Below are positions 46,403 to 58,619 of a stretch of 64,000 nt of DNA, piece after piece. Position 1 is the first letter of the stretch, and every line of letters begins with the position of its first letter. The translations under genes and the position numbers were made by a program. The stretch comes from Mauremys mutica. Taxonomy: Eukaryota; Chordata; Testudines; Geoemydidae. The stretch covers positions 68,765,697 through 68,829,696 of the forward strand of contig NC_059072.1 in assembly GCF_020497125.1 (NCBI RefSeq), given 5' to 3'. The notes beneath the pieces were generated by a model. That model saw only the letters and a list, made by a program, of their open reading frames with translations. It made no database searches and was not told the DNA's origin.

Positions 46403-48845
46403 GTGTGTCAATTAATGTAATATCTAAGTGTTTGGCTGAATACTGTTCAGTAGATATATATAGAATATGATCCTTAACTAGAGAACCTTAAGTAAAACAA
46501 GTCAGAACGTCCATGCAGGTGTTTTAGCAAGTTAGGTTTATTTAGCCTAGAGGCAACCTGATGACCAGTGGTACCTGCAACTCTTCACTAGTGATGAAGA
46601 AACACAAAGTAGTTTAGGGTTTATTGCCTCAGACATGTGCATCAGCTTCCTTATACACCAAAACATTAGATCTATTGGTAGGCTAAGCATTAAAATGAAC
46701 ATTATAGCCTACAAATTACCATGAAAAAATGATAATTTAAAAAAAAATATATAGCTTTTAGTTTTGACAGAATGCGGAGGAGCAAAAGCTGCTGTAGATT
46801 TCAAGTCTCTTATGTAGTGATGTTGAAATGAAGCTACTGCAGACCATTTAAAAGAAAAAGGAATTCTCAGTGGAGAACTCATTTTAGGAAATCATCTGAA
46901 GCACTAAAGAGCAGAACACAGCACGCCCACAAACACGACCATAGTTTTCACTTTATTCCAGGAACTCAGACACCCGCTCTGCTATGAAATAACTGTGAGT
47001 TGGGTGAGCATTCTGGGTATCTTTGACATGCAAATGAACACACCAAATCCTCTTGAAAGAGGGCAACTAGTTTTTATGGCCACCAAACTGGTGCAATTCA
47101 AACTACATTCCAGAGACAAAGAAACCTCTGAAGATACATGTAATGGCTGAATGTCAAAGAGAAGCACTGGGATTTAAAAAGGTTACATCAAAAAGAAAAA
47201 TACTTTTAATGGATTCTGCTCTACATTTATCAGACACTTTCTCTAAAACTGAGTCTTTTACAGATTAAGATGTGAGTCAATTTAAGAAAATGTATGTTGA
47301 GAAATTTTACAAGTACTGACATTGCTCACGTTCTAGTTTATCTGTAATGAGAAAAGAAAATACACGTGTGTTATACTCCTATATTTCAAGAAGGGGGAGT
47401 CTCTAATAAACCAAAGGCATTTACAGTAAGTATGCTACATGTTCAATGGCATTAACGTTTCTATTATATTTACGTATTATGCTAAAAGAATGCGATTAAA
47501 ATTGCAAAATAAAGCACTCAGAAGTTAAGAAATGCCATATTTATCCACCCCTAGGCTCTGCACTAGAACTGATCATGATTAGCTAACATGTTTTAAAACA
47601 ACACCATTCCATAAAGAAACAAAGCCTGGCTTCCTATAGGAAAATCATTTTTACTTAACTATTTACATTGTTTTTTTCAAAGATTACCAAAGCAGAAACA
47701 TCTAAAGTCCATTTAAGCTTGGGATTGCTCAGGGCTTTGAAAGCAATACTGATCTACTTTCCATGAATGTGGTTTTTGAAATGAGCTTTCCTGGTCAGTG
47801 AGCTTTAAAGAATTAAAAGGAGGTAACATCATATTGAAAATCTTTGTGGGGAGCAGGGGCTTAAACACTCAACTATTAATTTTAGGTTCTAAACTAAAAT
47901 TTTGTAATGAACTGAGTTGTTTATGTACATGCATGAAGCACTCTGTTTATCCTCAAAATAGATAAAGCATCAAGAACCATAGTGCCCGAATTCCCCATGG
48001 AGCCCCACTAACACATCTCATCACTGACTTGGGGAGACTTAGACTCATTGTTCTTTGCCCTGCAGCACATGTAGTCATTTACATCAATCCAAAGTGGGAC
48101 TAAATTGCTACATCTAAATTAGATTGGTAGCAGTTTATACCTACTTTCATGCACTTCAGTCCTTGGCCTCTCTGCTTAGACTCTCAATATGTATGCCAGT
48201 TAAGGGACTCTGATGGTGGTTTTGGTGCAGTAGACAGCCCTCAACCACAGACAGTTTTAGGAACACCAAATCATTTCAATATTTCCTGTCAGGTGGTAAC
48301 TGCAAACATGGTCTGATTTGAACCAGTGACTTAGAGTAAAAAGGTTCTGAGTCTAATTCTGCACAGCTGTGTGTACTCATTAACACGTGTGCAAAGACAA
48401 ACATTACCAATGACATATGGTAGGGGTGAATTCTTTGGTAGTCTTTTACACTCATTCTGCACAGGTGTAAATACCCACTCCAGATATGAGGCAGAAGAGA
48501 ATCAGGTCCTTTGAATCCTATTGTCAATCAATTGAGCCATTCAATTTCCCAGGTTTTGACTTTTAATAATATTTCTTTAAAATAAAATTTCAGCAGTTAT
48601 AAAAACATTCTTTTGTAACTGTACAGCTTATGGGCCTGCACCACATCCCTTGCTCCCTGCCCAAGATTAAGTCCTTACACATGCTACTAATTCAACAGGG
48701 CAAAGTCCTGAGTTCCTTACAGTAAAAATGGAGGAAATACTTTGACATTCAGCCCATTTACCTCAGTGAGGCTGCTAATGATAGTGACCTAAACCGATTT
48801 CTCCTAGGTCCAAACAGAGTTTTGTATGTGTAACTGTTTTGGTTA
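46403..48845. other. Unrecognised intergenic sequence
   Basis: 2.4 kb, AT-rich. No repeat family, RNA gene or supportable frame seen. Confidence 0.4.
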
Positions 48846-49083
48846 GGGTGCAACATTTTTTTAACTGATGCAGTTATAGCAATAAAACCCCTACTATGGA
48901 CTTAGTTATACTAGTAGAAAGGTGCCCTGCTGGTATATCTTATTCCCCTTCCCATATGGGCATAACTGTATTAGTAGGAGACACTTTTATACTAATATAA
49001 CTGTGTCCACATTAGAGCGGTTGTACCACTTTCACTATATTGGTATAGTAACAGCGATACAACTTTCTAGTGTAGACAAGTCC
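48846..49083. mobile_element. Harbinger-type MITE bordered by TTA
   Basis: The right end AGTGTAGACAAGTCC is followed by TTA (49084-49086). The left end GGGTGCAACATT is preceded by TTA (48843-48845) and is a poor match to the inverted right end. Inner blocks AGTTATAGCAATA and CGCTGTTACTATACC pair better. It is 238 bp and non-coding. The right half is well supported, the left border less so. Confidence 0.5.
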
Positions 49084-49086
49084 TTA

Positions 49087-49819
49087 AATGTTGAACTTGC
49101 ATTGAAGGGAAGATGGATGACATGATTCAATTGGTAATTTCCATCTCCAAATTCCATGGCCAGAGTTCCAATCTCATATACCTGTGAGAAGCTCTCATTA
49201 ATTTCATTGGGAGTTGCATACATGTAGTTGAGGGCAGAATGTGGTCCCAACATTATTTCTGAGGTGAAAGCAGGGGTGGAATCGCTCATTAAGTGCAAGG
49301 GGAATTCCTATTGCCTATGTCCTCTCTTCATATATATTTCATGAGTATTCAGCTAATATATTTATTTGAACAAAGAAGAGTATTCACCCTAGTTTGCGCT
49401 CAACTCAAGTTCCAAGTAAATGTATCAAAGTCTGTAAATGTTGTGAAATGATTAGATTATGAATACATGCAGGACAGTGGCATTTAGGGAGTTTGAAGTT
49501 GTATGTGTTTAATTTTTCAGCTGACTGCAACAAAATTATGTATTCTCCAATAAACTGGTCTTTGATGCCAAAATAAATATTATTGTGACAAAACAAACAA
49601 ACAAAACAACAACAAGAGAAAGTTAGGAAGTTGATGAAAATATTTGTTCCAGGATGGGGTGACAAATTGTCTGTGATTTGGGACACTTTAAAAATACCTG
49701 AAATGCTATATGAATATGAAGCTAAAAAAGGTCTGTCACATCTGGGCACAGATGACTCACAGGCAGAATTTAGCAAAGTAGCTTGCCCTAGTGCTATGAG
49801 GTGGCGGACTTTTAGAGAC
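49087..49819. other. Unrecognised intergenic sequence
   Basis: Only a CAAA/CAA-rich tract near 49592-49616 stands out. Confidence 0.4.
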
Positions 49820-50173
49820 TAAGGCCTGGTCTACACTACGCGTTTATACCGAATTTAGCAGCGTTAAACTGATTTAATCCTATACCCGTCCACACAAAGA
49901 AGCCGTTTATATCGATATAAAGGGCTCTTAAAACCGATTTCTGTATTCCTCCCCGACGAGGGGAGTAGCGCTGAAATCGGTATTGCCATGTCGGATAAGG
50001 GTTAGTATGGCCACAATCCGGACAGTATCCCACAATGCACCATTGTGACCGCTCTGGAAAGCAATTTGAACTCGGATGCACTGGCCAGATAGACAGGAAA
50101 AGCTCCGCAAACTTTTGAATTTCATTTCCTGTTTGCTCAGTGTGGAGCGTTGATCAGCACGGGTGGCCATGCA

Positions 50174-50345
50174 GTCCCAAATCCAAAAAGAGCTCCAGCT
50201 TGGACCGTATGGGAGATACTGGATCTGATCGCTGTATGGGGAGACAAATCTGTTCTATCAGAGCTTCGTTCCAGAAGACGAAATGCCAAAGCATTTGAAA
50301 AAATCTCCAGATATGATAGACAGAGGCCACAGCAGGGACTCAACA
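50174..50345 (+). pseudogene. Myb/SANT-like DNA-binding domain fragment in element C
   Basis: KRAPAWTVWEILDLIAVWGD (from about 50186) has the first conserved Trp and the acid-rich turn of Myb/SANT-like domains. RRNAKAFEKIS follows. After a frameshift near 50300 comes DMIDRGHSRD. This matches the transposon-derived Myb domains usual in turtle gene predictions (the Myb_DNA-bind_4 type). The remaining domain is lost. Confidence 0.68.
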
Positions 50346-51089
50346 CAGTGCTGTGTGACAAGTGTAACAGAAAGCCAAAGAATCAAATGGACGCTCATGG
50401 AGGGAGGGAGGGGGGACCGAGGACTCGAGCTATCCCACAGTTCCTGCAGTCTCCAAAAAGCATTTGCATTCTTGGCTGAGCTCCCAGTGCCTGAAGGGTC
50501 AAAAACATTGTCGCCAGTGGTTCAGGGAATATGTTGTCAATTTACCCCCTCTTCCCCCCCTCAAAGAAAAGGGAAAAAAATCATTTCTCGCCTCTTTTCA
50601 ATGTCACCATATGTCTACTGGATGCTGCTGGTAGAAGGGGTGCTGCAGCGTTAAATAGCAGCATCCTCTCTCCTTCCCTCCCCGGTGGCAGACGTTACAG
50701 TACAACATGACTGATAGCCGTCCTCGTCATCATCCTGTGAGTGCTCCTGGCTGGCCTCGGTGAGGTCGGCCGGGGGCGCCTGGGCAAAAATGGGAATGAC
50801 TCCCAGTCATTCCCTTCTTTAAGCTTTGTGTCCTGGAGATTCAGTCCTGGCAGATGGTGCAATAGGGCTGGTAACTGTCCTCATCATAGCAAGGCTGAGC
50901 TCCTCTCCCCCCGCACCCTTTAATGAGTAATGGAGATATCCTGCCTGGAATATCATAGCAGCTGGAGGCTGCCTCCCCCTCATTTTATCTCACTAAAAAG
51001 TCAGTGTTTCTTATTCCTGCATTCTTTATTACTTCATCACACAAATGGGGGGATAACTGCCATGGTAGCCCAGGAGGGGTGTGGGAGGA

Positions 51090-51174
51090 GGGAAGCAACG
51101 GGTGGGATTGTTGCAGGGGCACCCCCTAGAATGGCATGCAGCTCAATATTTCTGCGGGATGTCTGGGGCTCTGA
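51090..51174 (-). pseudogene. Myb-type accessory fragment in element C, opposite strand
   Basis: SEPQTSRR followed by IELHAILGGAPATIPPV corresponds to the block after the Myb domain (FYDELHAILG) in transposon accessory proteins. It is on the opposite strand to the fragment at 50174-50345. This supports an inverted internal arrangement. It is too short to be sure. Confidence 0.45.
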
Positions 51175-51923
51175 CCCGGCGCGGCTGTGCTCTCTGGTTC
51201 TCAAGTAGACTTTCCCCATATTCTAGGCAGGACTGACTCTATTTTTAGACAAAACATAAAGAAGGGAATGACCTGGGAAGTCATTCCCATTTTTGTCCAT
51301 GCGCCCCCGGCCAACCTCAGCGAGGCCAGCCAGGAGCACCCATGACAGCAGCAGATGGTACAATATGACTGGTAACCGTCATCGCCAATTTCCAAAGCAG
51401 CAGACAGTGCAATAGGGCTGGTAACTGCCTCTGCTACCTTGCAAAGGCAAATGAATGCTGCTGTGTAGCACTGCAGTACCGTGTCTGTCAGCAGCATCCA
51501 GTACACATACGGTGACAGTGAAAAAAGGCTAAATGGGCTCCATGGTTACCATGCTATGGCGTCTGCCAGGGCAATCCTGGGAAAAAGGGCGCGAAATGAT
51601 TGTCTGCCGTTGCTTTCACAGAGGAAGGATTGAGTGACGACATTTACCCAGAATCACCCGCGACACTGTTTTTGCTCCATCATGCATTGTGATCTCAACC
51701 CAGAATTCCAATGGGCGGGGGAGACTGCGGGAACTATGGGATAGCTATGGGATAGCTACCCACAGTGCTACGCTCTGGAAATCGACGCTAGCCTCGGTAC
51801 ATGGACGCACACCACCGAATTAATGTGCTTAGTGTGGCCGTGTGCACTCGACTTTATACAATCTGTTTTAAAAAACCGGTTTCTGTAAAATCGGAATAAT
51901 CCCGTAGTGTAGACATACCCTTA

Positions 51924-53059
51924 TTCAGGCTGGTTTTAAAACTAAGGGGATCTCTTCCCTTTAGAGAATGTCTTTCAGCTATTCAGAATGATAAACTTCT
52001 ATAAACAGATGATGCAATATGCAAATTATTGCAAGGTAAGAAGCCATCAGGTTTTAGAACTGTAGATTGACCACCAAAAGGAGATACTTTGAAAGGAGGA
52101 AAGCCACACACATTTTGGGGGCAAATACATTTAACAGAAATCCCCTCTAGCATTTCAACTGCAGAGCCGGGTATAGCAGATTTTATTTCTTCTCTTCATG
52201 AAGTGAACAGACTGACTCTGTAGTTTCACAGCTGAAGTACCCAAAGCTTGCTAACTAAAATTGTCAAAATCTATAAAATAGCTTTACTTTTGTTAGTCCT
52301 GCCCCAGCAAGCAGAGAGGCCAGACTCCTGGAGTTCAGATGCTTAAAACAGGCAGCAGCATTAAAAAAGAGTGACTCTTTGAGCAAGCGAAGCAGATGAA
52401 AGTTGCTAGTGGCTCTTGGGACCTTCAGAATTTGCCAGCTTTCACAATGCTCTTATAAATCAGAGATCATAAAGCACCATCAAGTGTTCAGTCCAAACAG
52501 CTACCTATCTTACCCTAACCCTCCATCTCTCTGAAAGGAAGTGAAGAGAAGCTGTCTCTAGGGGTAAAAGCAGATCACTAAAAAGGAATGTTTTCAGGAA
52601 CTGAAGTCTAAAAGCAGCAATTCTGCTGGAAATGTATATTGGCCTTTCACCTCCCCCCTGCATCTGATTGTACAAGTCACTCAAATCAAACTACAGATGG
52701 GGCCAAACATTCTTTTTTCTTTTAAACCTAAACCTAGACCTGGATGCAACATTTTGCTAATGGCCTATATCAAAACCCTGGAACTGTAAAATCACACATT
52801 TGGGTTATTTGGGAGGAAGGAATAATGATGATCCAGAATTTATGTAGCTAATTGTTTTTGCCACGGATCACTCAATAGCATGCTAGGAGCTTCTCAAAAA
52901 TAGGGAAAAAACCACTATAAGATCCCTGAGATAGGTTCAATGTAAATTCAACATGATACCAGCGAGGGTCAAAAAAAGGTCAGGAAGTGGATGAATTGAA
53001 AAGGAGGGATAAATATATTGATAGCAAGAGCACAAGTACTAAGTAAAGTATATACATTA
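51924..53059. other. Unrecognised intergenic sequence
   Basis: No gene or repeat seen. Confidence 0.4.
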
Positions 53060-53643
53060 GAGCTGGTCAGAGAATTTTATTTCAACAGAAAATTTGGATA
53101 TTTTTGTCAATTTTCCACAGATAATTTTAAGTTTTAATGAAAATTCAAAAAACAAAATATTGCCCCAGAACTGAAATATTTTTGTTTGGGAATACCACTG
53201 CAGAGCCTCATGGGAGTTGTAGTTTGGCTGACCCATACTCCCATCCTCTGCTATAGGCTGGGCTCGTGGGCCAGACTACAACTCCCTTGATTCCCCATGG
53301 ACCCGTTTCTGGGTAAGTTTCACAGTGCAACAGGAGAGTCCCATGGTTGTAGTGTGTGAAAGGGGATGAAATGTGTTTGGGAAGCCTGGCTCATAGAGGA
53401 GAATGGGAACATATTGCACCTGATGTACAACTCCTGTGAGGCACTGCAACAGTGTTTCTGAACTGAAATATTTTGAGTTTTGGATGAAAGTCAAAACCAT
53501 TTTAATTTTCACATGTTCAGTTTTCGATGAAAAAGTTGAAATTTTCTATGGAATCTAGACACTTCTCATGACAAATTTCATTCCATCAATAACACAATTT
53601 TCCACTGAAAAACAGTTGACAGAAAATTTTCAATCAGGCCTAG
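53060..53643. mobile_element. AT-rich TIR element, copy 2, with a unique-looking core
   Basis: The left end TAGAGCTGGTCAGAGAATTTT and the right end AAAATTTTCAATCAGGCCTA are an inverted pair. The core has its own inverted pair, GGGAGTTGTAGTTTGGC and GCCAGACTACAACTCCC (about 53212-53285). It is non-coding and related to 34412-34813 at the ends. Confidence 0.55.
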
Positions 53644-54599
53644 TAACCAATAATGCAGCAAAATGAAACATTACTACACATTGCAGCTGGCAACTGGCAA
53701 ATCAAAGCCTTTGAAGATAGCTAAAATATCCTGCAGTTTTGCTGACAGCAGGAATTTTTGGAATGGAATTCTGAACAAACAACAGGTTGATTTCAGAGAC
53801 ATCATCTGGGCTCGATCTTGCTCTCATGTGCTTTAGTGGTAACAAGACTGGGCCCCAGTTGAGCTTTTGACATTATTGTCAGCTCATAATAATTAACAGT
53901 GTTCTTCCCTCAAGCAGTAGGTAGTTTTACCCAGCTCATCTTATTCTCTAAACTGAGATTACAATAATACTAAAGCATTTCACTTTCTCTCAGTTGTATG
54001 AAGCTATTTTTGATGTCTAATTGAAATACTCTTTCCTCACCTACTATGCTTCCTTTAATATAAGACTGCCTGACTTTCATTGTGTTCATACTTCTTACTG
54101 TGATTATATGTCATATTTACACAATGTTTAAAATATTATCAGTCACAATCAACTATAATATTCTTCTGTAAAATGTTTATAGATTTGTATGCAACAGATA
54201 CAATACATTTATAAAATGTCGTGCTAATTCAGTATTTCACAGCAATACAGAATATTATTACTGTACTGTTAATTCACCATGCAACAAATATTTTGTTTAG
54301 TTGTTCAATACCTATCATTTTAAATAACTATAACTGCCAATGTAGACAATGGAACAGCAGGAAAAAAATTATCATGTAACAAAAATGTTTGCTTCCATTG
54401 TTGTTTGAAAATGACACTTGCAAGTTAGATGAAGTTTCTTTACCAGTAACATATTTGATTAATAAATAGAGAGCATTTTAGAAATCTAACTTTCCTCTGT
54501 TTTCTCTGTTTACATTCCACCACTCAGCAGAAAGTGTACATTAGGGAGGGGACAAAACTGAACTTTAAAATCTGAACCCAGTCCAAAATTCAGTTGGTC
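53644..54599. other. Unrecognised AT-rich intergenic sequence
   Basis: No gene or repeat seen. Confidence 0.4.
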
Positions 54600-55757
54600 A
54601 CAAACTGACAAAACCCAGAGCAGTGACTATGCAGAAAACCAAACACCCATGCCCTGCCCCCTACCATTCCCATTTCCTGAGGCCCCACCCCTTCTCCGAG
54701 GACCTGCCCCTGCTCATTTCATTCCTCCTCCCTCTGTCGCTTAATCTCTGCCACCCTCACTCACTCATTTTCACCGGGCTGGGACAGGGGGTTGTGGTGA
54801 AAGAGGGGGTGAGGACACTGGCTGGGGGTGTGGGCTCTGAAGTGGGGGCAGGGATGAGGGGTTTGGGGTGCAGGAGGGGGCTCTGGGTTTGGGGGCTGGG
54901 GCCAAGGTGTTCGGAGTGTGGGAGGGGGCTCCGGGCTGAGGCAGGGCGGTTGGGGGTGGGCTCTGGGGTGGGGCCAAGGATAAGGGTTTGGGGTGCAGGA
55001 GGAGTCTCCGGGTTGGGGCCAAGGAGTTCAGAGTGTGGGAGGGGGCTCCGGGCTGAGGCAGGGGGTTGGGGTGTGGGAGGGGGTATGGGCTCTGGCTGGG
55101 GGTGTGGGCTTCAGGTTAGGGCCAGAAATGAGGGGTTCAGGGTATGGGAGGGGGATCTGGGCTGGGGCAGGAGGCTGGGGTCTGGGGGGTGAGGGCTCTG
55201 GCTGGGTGTGCAGGCTCTGGGGTGGGGTCAGGGATGAGAGGTTTGGGGTGGAGGAGGGGGCACCAGGCTTGGGCTGAGGTATTCAGAGTGTGGGAGGGGG
55301 CTCAGGGCTGGGGCAGGTGTTTGGGGTGCGGGAGAGTGGGTGGGGTTCCAGCTCCGGGAGGGAGTTTGGATGTGGGAGGGGGATCAAGGCTGGGACAAGA
55401 GTTTGGGCTCTAGGAGGGGGTTTGTGGTGCAGGAGGGGGTTCGGGTGTGGGCTCCAGGGCTCAGGTGGCTCCTGGGAAGCGGCAACAAGTCCCTCTGGCT
55501 CCTAGGTGGAGGGGTGGCTAATAGGAGCTGCAGAGCCAGCACATGGGGTGGGGGCAGCGCACAGAGCCCCCATTGCTGTGCCTCTGCCTAGGAGCCAGAG
55601 CAACATGCTGGCCACTTCCCAGAAGCTGCGCGGAGCCGGAGCCCTGCTATGCTGCCAACTGGACTTCTAACGGCTCAGTCAGCGGTGCTGATCAGAGCTG
55701 CCAGGGTCCCTTTTTGACTGGGTGTTCTGGTTGAAAACTGGACACCTGGCAACCCTA
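54600..55757 (+). mobile_element. GC-rich transposon with internal minisatellite, copy 2
   Basis: The right end GAAAACTGGACACCTGGCAAC matches the right end of the element at 40366-41213. The left start is decayed (GCAGAAAACCAAACACCC). The array (about 54780-55450) is longer than in copy 1 and repeats the module GGGGTGCAGGAGGGGGCTCT with GGGCTGAGGCAGGGGGTTGG many times. Frames of up to 189 codons are compositional, since GC-rich units lack stop codons. Confidence 0.68.
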
Positions 55758-56769
55758 TTTCCAATTCCAGTTTGGAGTTTGCCAAAATCTGAAAAGGTCA
55801 AGTGTTCCTGGGAAATGTTGCCCCATAGTAGTGGTGATATGATATCTTACTTTCTTGTGATCTCTCAACCTTTTAAGGGGCAAAACCTCACAAAACAGCT
55901 CCAACTTCCAGCCCTGGACTCTGATCAGTCACACTGGGTACACACCAGCCCCACCCTGCAACCTTAAGTCTGCCACCTAGAGCTGGCAGGAGCCACTGGG
56001 TATGTACCTTAGTATGGACATGGTCTGACAGTCTCTCCAACTGTACCCAGGAGCTGTGTCCCCACCTATCAGCTGGAAGGATAGAGTGCTATAATTTTTG
56101 TTGGCTAGGTTAGTGCACCACTAAGTGGGCAGAGCTAAGGTTGTGGAATAGGGCTAGTGTGTACCTTACTGCTGTATTTCCTGGTTTTCAATGGTTTACA
56201 CATAGGTGTATGTTCTGGAAGGGTACAACTCACTGCCAATAAGTCTGTGTTAACAAAGTTTTGTGCAGTGAATTTTCCTTATTTTTTGAGGCAGCAATAA
56301 TTGTGTGTATGTGTGTGTGGGGGGGGGGGCACACAAGGAGTCTTCCTGGGAACATCTCACTATCACTCAGATAGCAGCTCTGCCCTCCTTTTAGTCCCTC
56401 TATGCCCTTCACCCTCCAGTATGTCTGGAGGGCTCATGGGAAGGAAGGCAGGTGATAATCAGTGGGCTGTGAGGAGCACATCTTCAAGCTGGAGTCAGCA
56501 ATGGGGAGAGGAGGAGAATCCTAGATTCTGTACTCCACTTCAGGGCCTAGTGTAGGGAGAACAGGCTCTGCACAACGTGCTGCAGTGTAGGTGGATTGCA
56601 GAGATGTGAAATGGGATGTTTTCAGGTGAATCGTAATACTTCGTGGAGATGATTACAGCCTGACACAATAGCTCCAAGAGTTTTGAACTGCCACATTCAT
56701 CGCAATTGGTGCTCTCCTCCCCCAACAGCCTACCCCAGCTCCTGTTGTACAACATCAGTTTTCAGTACA
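55758..56769. other. Unrecognised intergenic sequence
   Basis: A GT/G-rich run near 56305-56330 is the only low-complexity feature. Confidence 0.4.
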
Positions 56770-57560
56770 TTATAATACTGATCTTACCAATGCCATCTCC
56801 TGAGTTAAAATAACCTTGCTGCTCCTACTCACTGCTCCCCTCTTTATACAGACAAGGATCATATTTGTCTTTTTTGCCACAGCATTGTCTGTGAGCACAT
56901 TTATAATTGTTTGTCCACCATGACCCCTTAAATCCTTTGCAGAGTCATTTTGCAGGATACTGTCCTCATTCTGACAGAGCCAGATGAATCTTTTGTGCAC
57001 CCTGGCGCTTGGACCATGGCCCTGCCCTCGGTTCCTCCCCGAGGCCCCCACACTTGGCCTCTTCCTCCTGAGGCCCTGCCTGCCATTTGCATGGGGAGAG
57101 AGGGGGCAGAGAGGAGCAAGCAGGGAACAAGGGAGGGCAGGGGGTGGAGAGGAGCAAGTGCCAGGCAGGGCCTTGGGGGGAAAAGGCCAAACAGGTATGG
57201 GGCCCTGGGGCAGAACGCAGGGGAGGGGGGCACAATCCAGGTGCCATTGTAAACCTGGTACTGCCTTCTGAAGGTCTGGCCTGCATTCTTTGTACCTAGA
57301 TGTATGAGCTTTCCCTTCGCTGGATTAAGCACATTCTATTTGAAAGGGCTCAACTTACCAAGCAATCCAGATCATTCTATGTGACTGCCCTGTGTTTAAC
57401 TCTCTCTGCCAATATTTGTGACTTTGGCAAATTTTATATTTAGCTCCAGATCACTGATAAAAAGTATTGAATAACTTCAGGCTTAGAATCAGAGCCCCTC
57501 TAGAAACACCACTATTCAATGATCATTCCCATTAACAACTGCTCTTTATGAGCTGTCAGA
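56770..57560 (-). mobile_element. Old CR1, antisense, interrupted by an insert
   Basis: The minus strand gives NPAKGKLIHLGTKNAG (about 57280-57330), then after a 270-bp interruption DLRGHGGQT, then NVLTDNAVAKKTNMILVCIK and SRSSKVILTQEMALVRSVL. These are decayed forms of the CR1 RT C-terminal blocks. The sequence to about 57560 is the antisense of upstream RT sequence. The outer borders are vague. Confidence 0.62.
56990..57256. mobile_element. GC-rich insert within the old CR1
   Basis: The sequence from about GTGCACCCTGGCGC to ATTGTAAACCTGG is GC-rich, unlike its CR1 surroundings. It interrupts the CR1 frame between two matching blocks. Its ends and target duplication could not be fixed. The frames in it (about 95-134 codons on both strands) are compositional. 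Confidence 0.45.
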
Positions 57561-58619
57561 CAGGCAGTCCTTAGAATAGGGCACTCAGTGGGTGAATTTC
57601 TTAATACTCAGCAACCTTTTGATCATGGTGACATTGAGAGTTGCAGCTACTTGCTTTTCTTCCGGCACATTCAGTCCCATTATCCAAGTAATAGGTGAGG
57701 AGCATGGGGCATGATTATATTAGCTCAACTCTACTGTATACTAGCACCTTCCATTTTCCCTCTGTTAAATCAGTCCTATCTTCCTTGACAATACTTCTGA
57801 AATACAATCTGAGTGCGCACATGGGTTTTAGAGCACTTGTAACATAGTCTCTTAACCAGAAGCTCTGCTCTCAGAGCAAAACTACTGGAAGGGAACCCCA
57901 TAGAATGTATGAGAGATCAACCGACATGCACAACTCATATGCTCAGAGAATTGCCCAGGGCAGTATGGAAACTCACAGCACATGGATGGCTCAAGGTGAC
58001 CACAGCCTGTCACCTTGAGCCATCCACTCCCCTGTTGTCAGGTTGCTGGCAAATGATCTGTCTTGCAGCACAAGCCCAGTCTTGCTACACAGGTGCAAAT
58101 GACTCCTCTGGCTTGTCAGCTTGGCTTCAGACACATGGTAGAGCAAGATCTTACTCTGAATAATGTTTTAAATATTGTCAGTGGTTGCAAGACAGTAACT
58201 AAGCGCAGTCCTGTGCAGGGAATACCAGCTCGGGGAGGATCAGAGCCATGGTTTGCCTCCCAGGCAAATGCAAAAACGTTTTGAAAACCATCAAATGTTG
58301 ATGTCACATGATTTTTGCAGGGAAGGGAATTGTATCCTGGGAGCCCCTTACTCAAATAACATCAAATGAGGCCCACTAACCCTACCCAGGTCTCCACGAT
58401 GAGGCACAGCAGTTTTCAAGGCAATCCAAGTTGACATGTAGATTTTAGAGCATTTTGAACAATCACCTGTTAAACACTAAACTAGTGTCACCCTTAACTA
58501 CAGTAATACTGCTGCCTCACTATAATCTACCCTGTAACATAAAATTGCCCTTTCCTTGCTTCTGAGGGCCTCTTCCAATGTACTGAGCCTACCCTACCTT
58601 CATGGTTTGAAAAAATCTA
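57561..58619. other. Unrecognised intergenic sequence
   Basis: Contains the hairpin at 57984-58025. No gene or repeat family is seen. Confidence 0.35.
57984..58025. repeat. Perfect 17-bp inverted repeat with 8-nt loop
   Basis: GGATGGCTCAAGGTGAC, then the loop CACAGCCT, then GTCACCTTGAGCCATCC. The stem has no mismatch, in an otherwise unremarkable stretch. It is too short for a typical microRNA precursor. No T run follows to suggest Pol III termination. Confidence 0.85.

Larger units (their letters stand above)
49823..51920. mobile_element. Harbinger-type fold-back element C
   Basis: The ends GGCCTGGTCTACACTACG and (inverted) GGGTATGTCTACACTACG share a 12-bp core. They are bordered by TAA (49820-49822) and TTA (51921-51923), a one-base mismatch from a duplicated site. 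The element is 2.1 kb with long imperfect inverted arms: 50737-50832 pairs with 51248-51343, and flanking blocks pair too. It carries Myb/SANT-type fragments on both strands and no transposase. It is therefore non-autonomous and must have relied on a Harbinger transposase made elsewhere. Confidence 0.75.

Noticed and set aside
54623..55591. Frames of 71-189 codons, Gly/Arg/Trp-rich
   Set aside because: Same GC-rich transposon array. The period of the peptide follows the DNA repeat, and no domain is present.
57984..58025. MicroRNA precursor
   Set aside because: A 17-bp stem is too short for a normal Drosha/Dicer substrate, and no longer pairing was found outside it.
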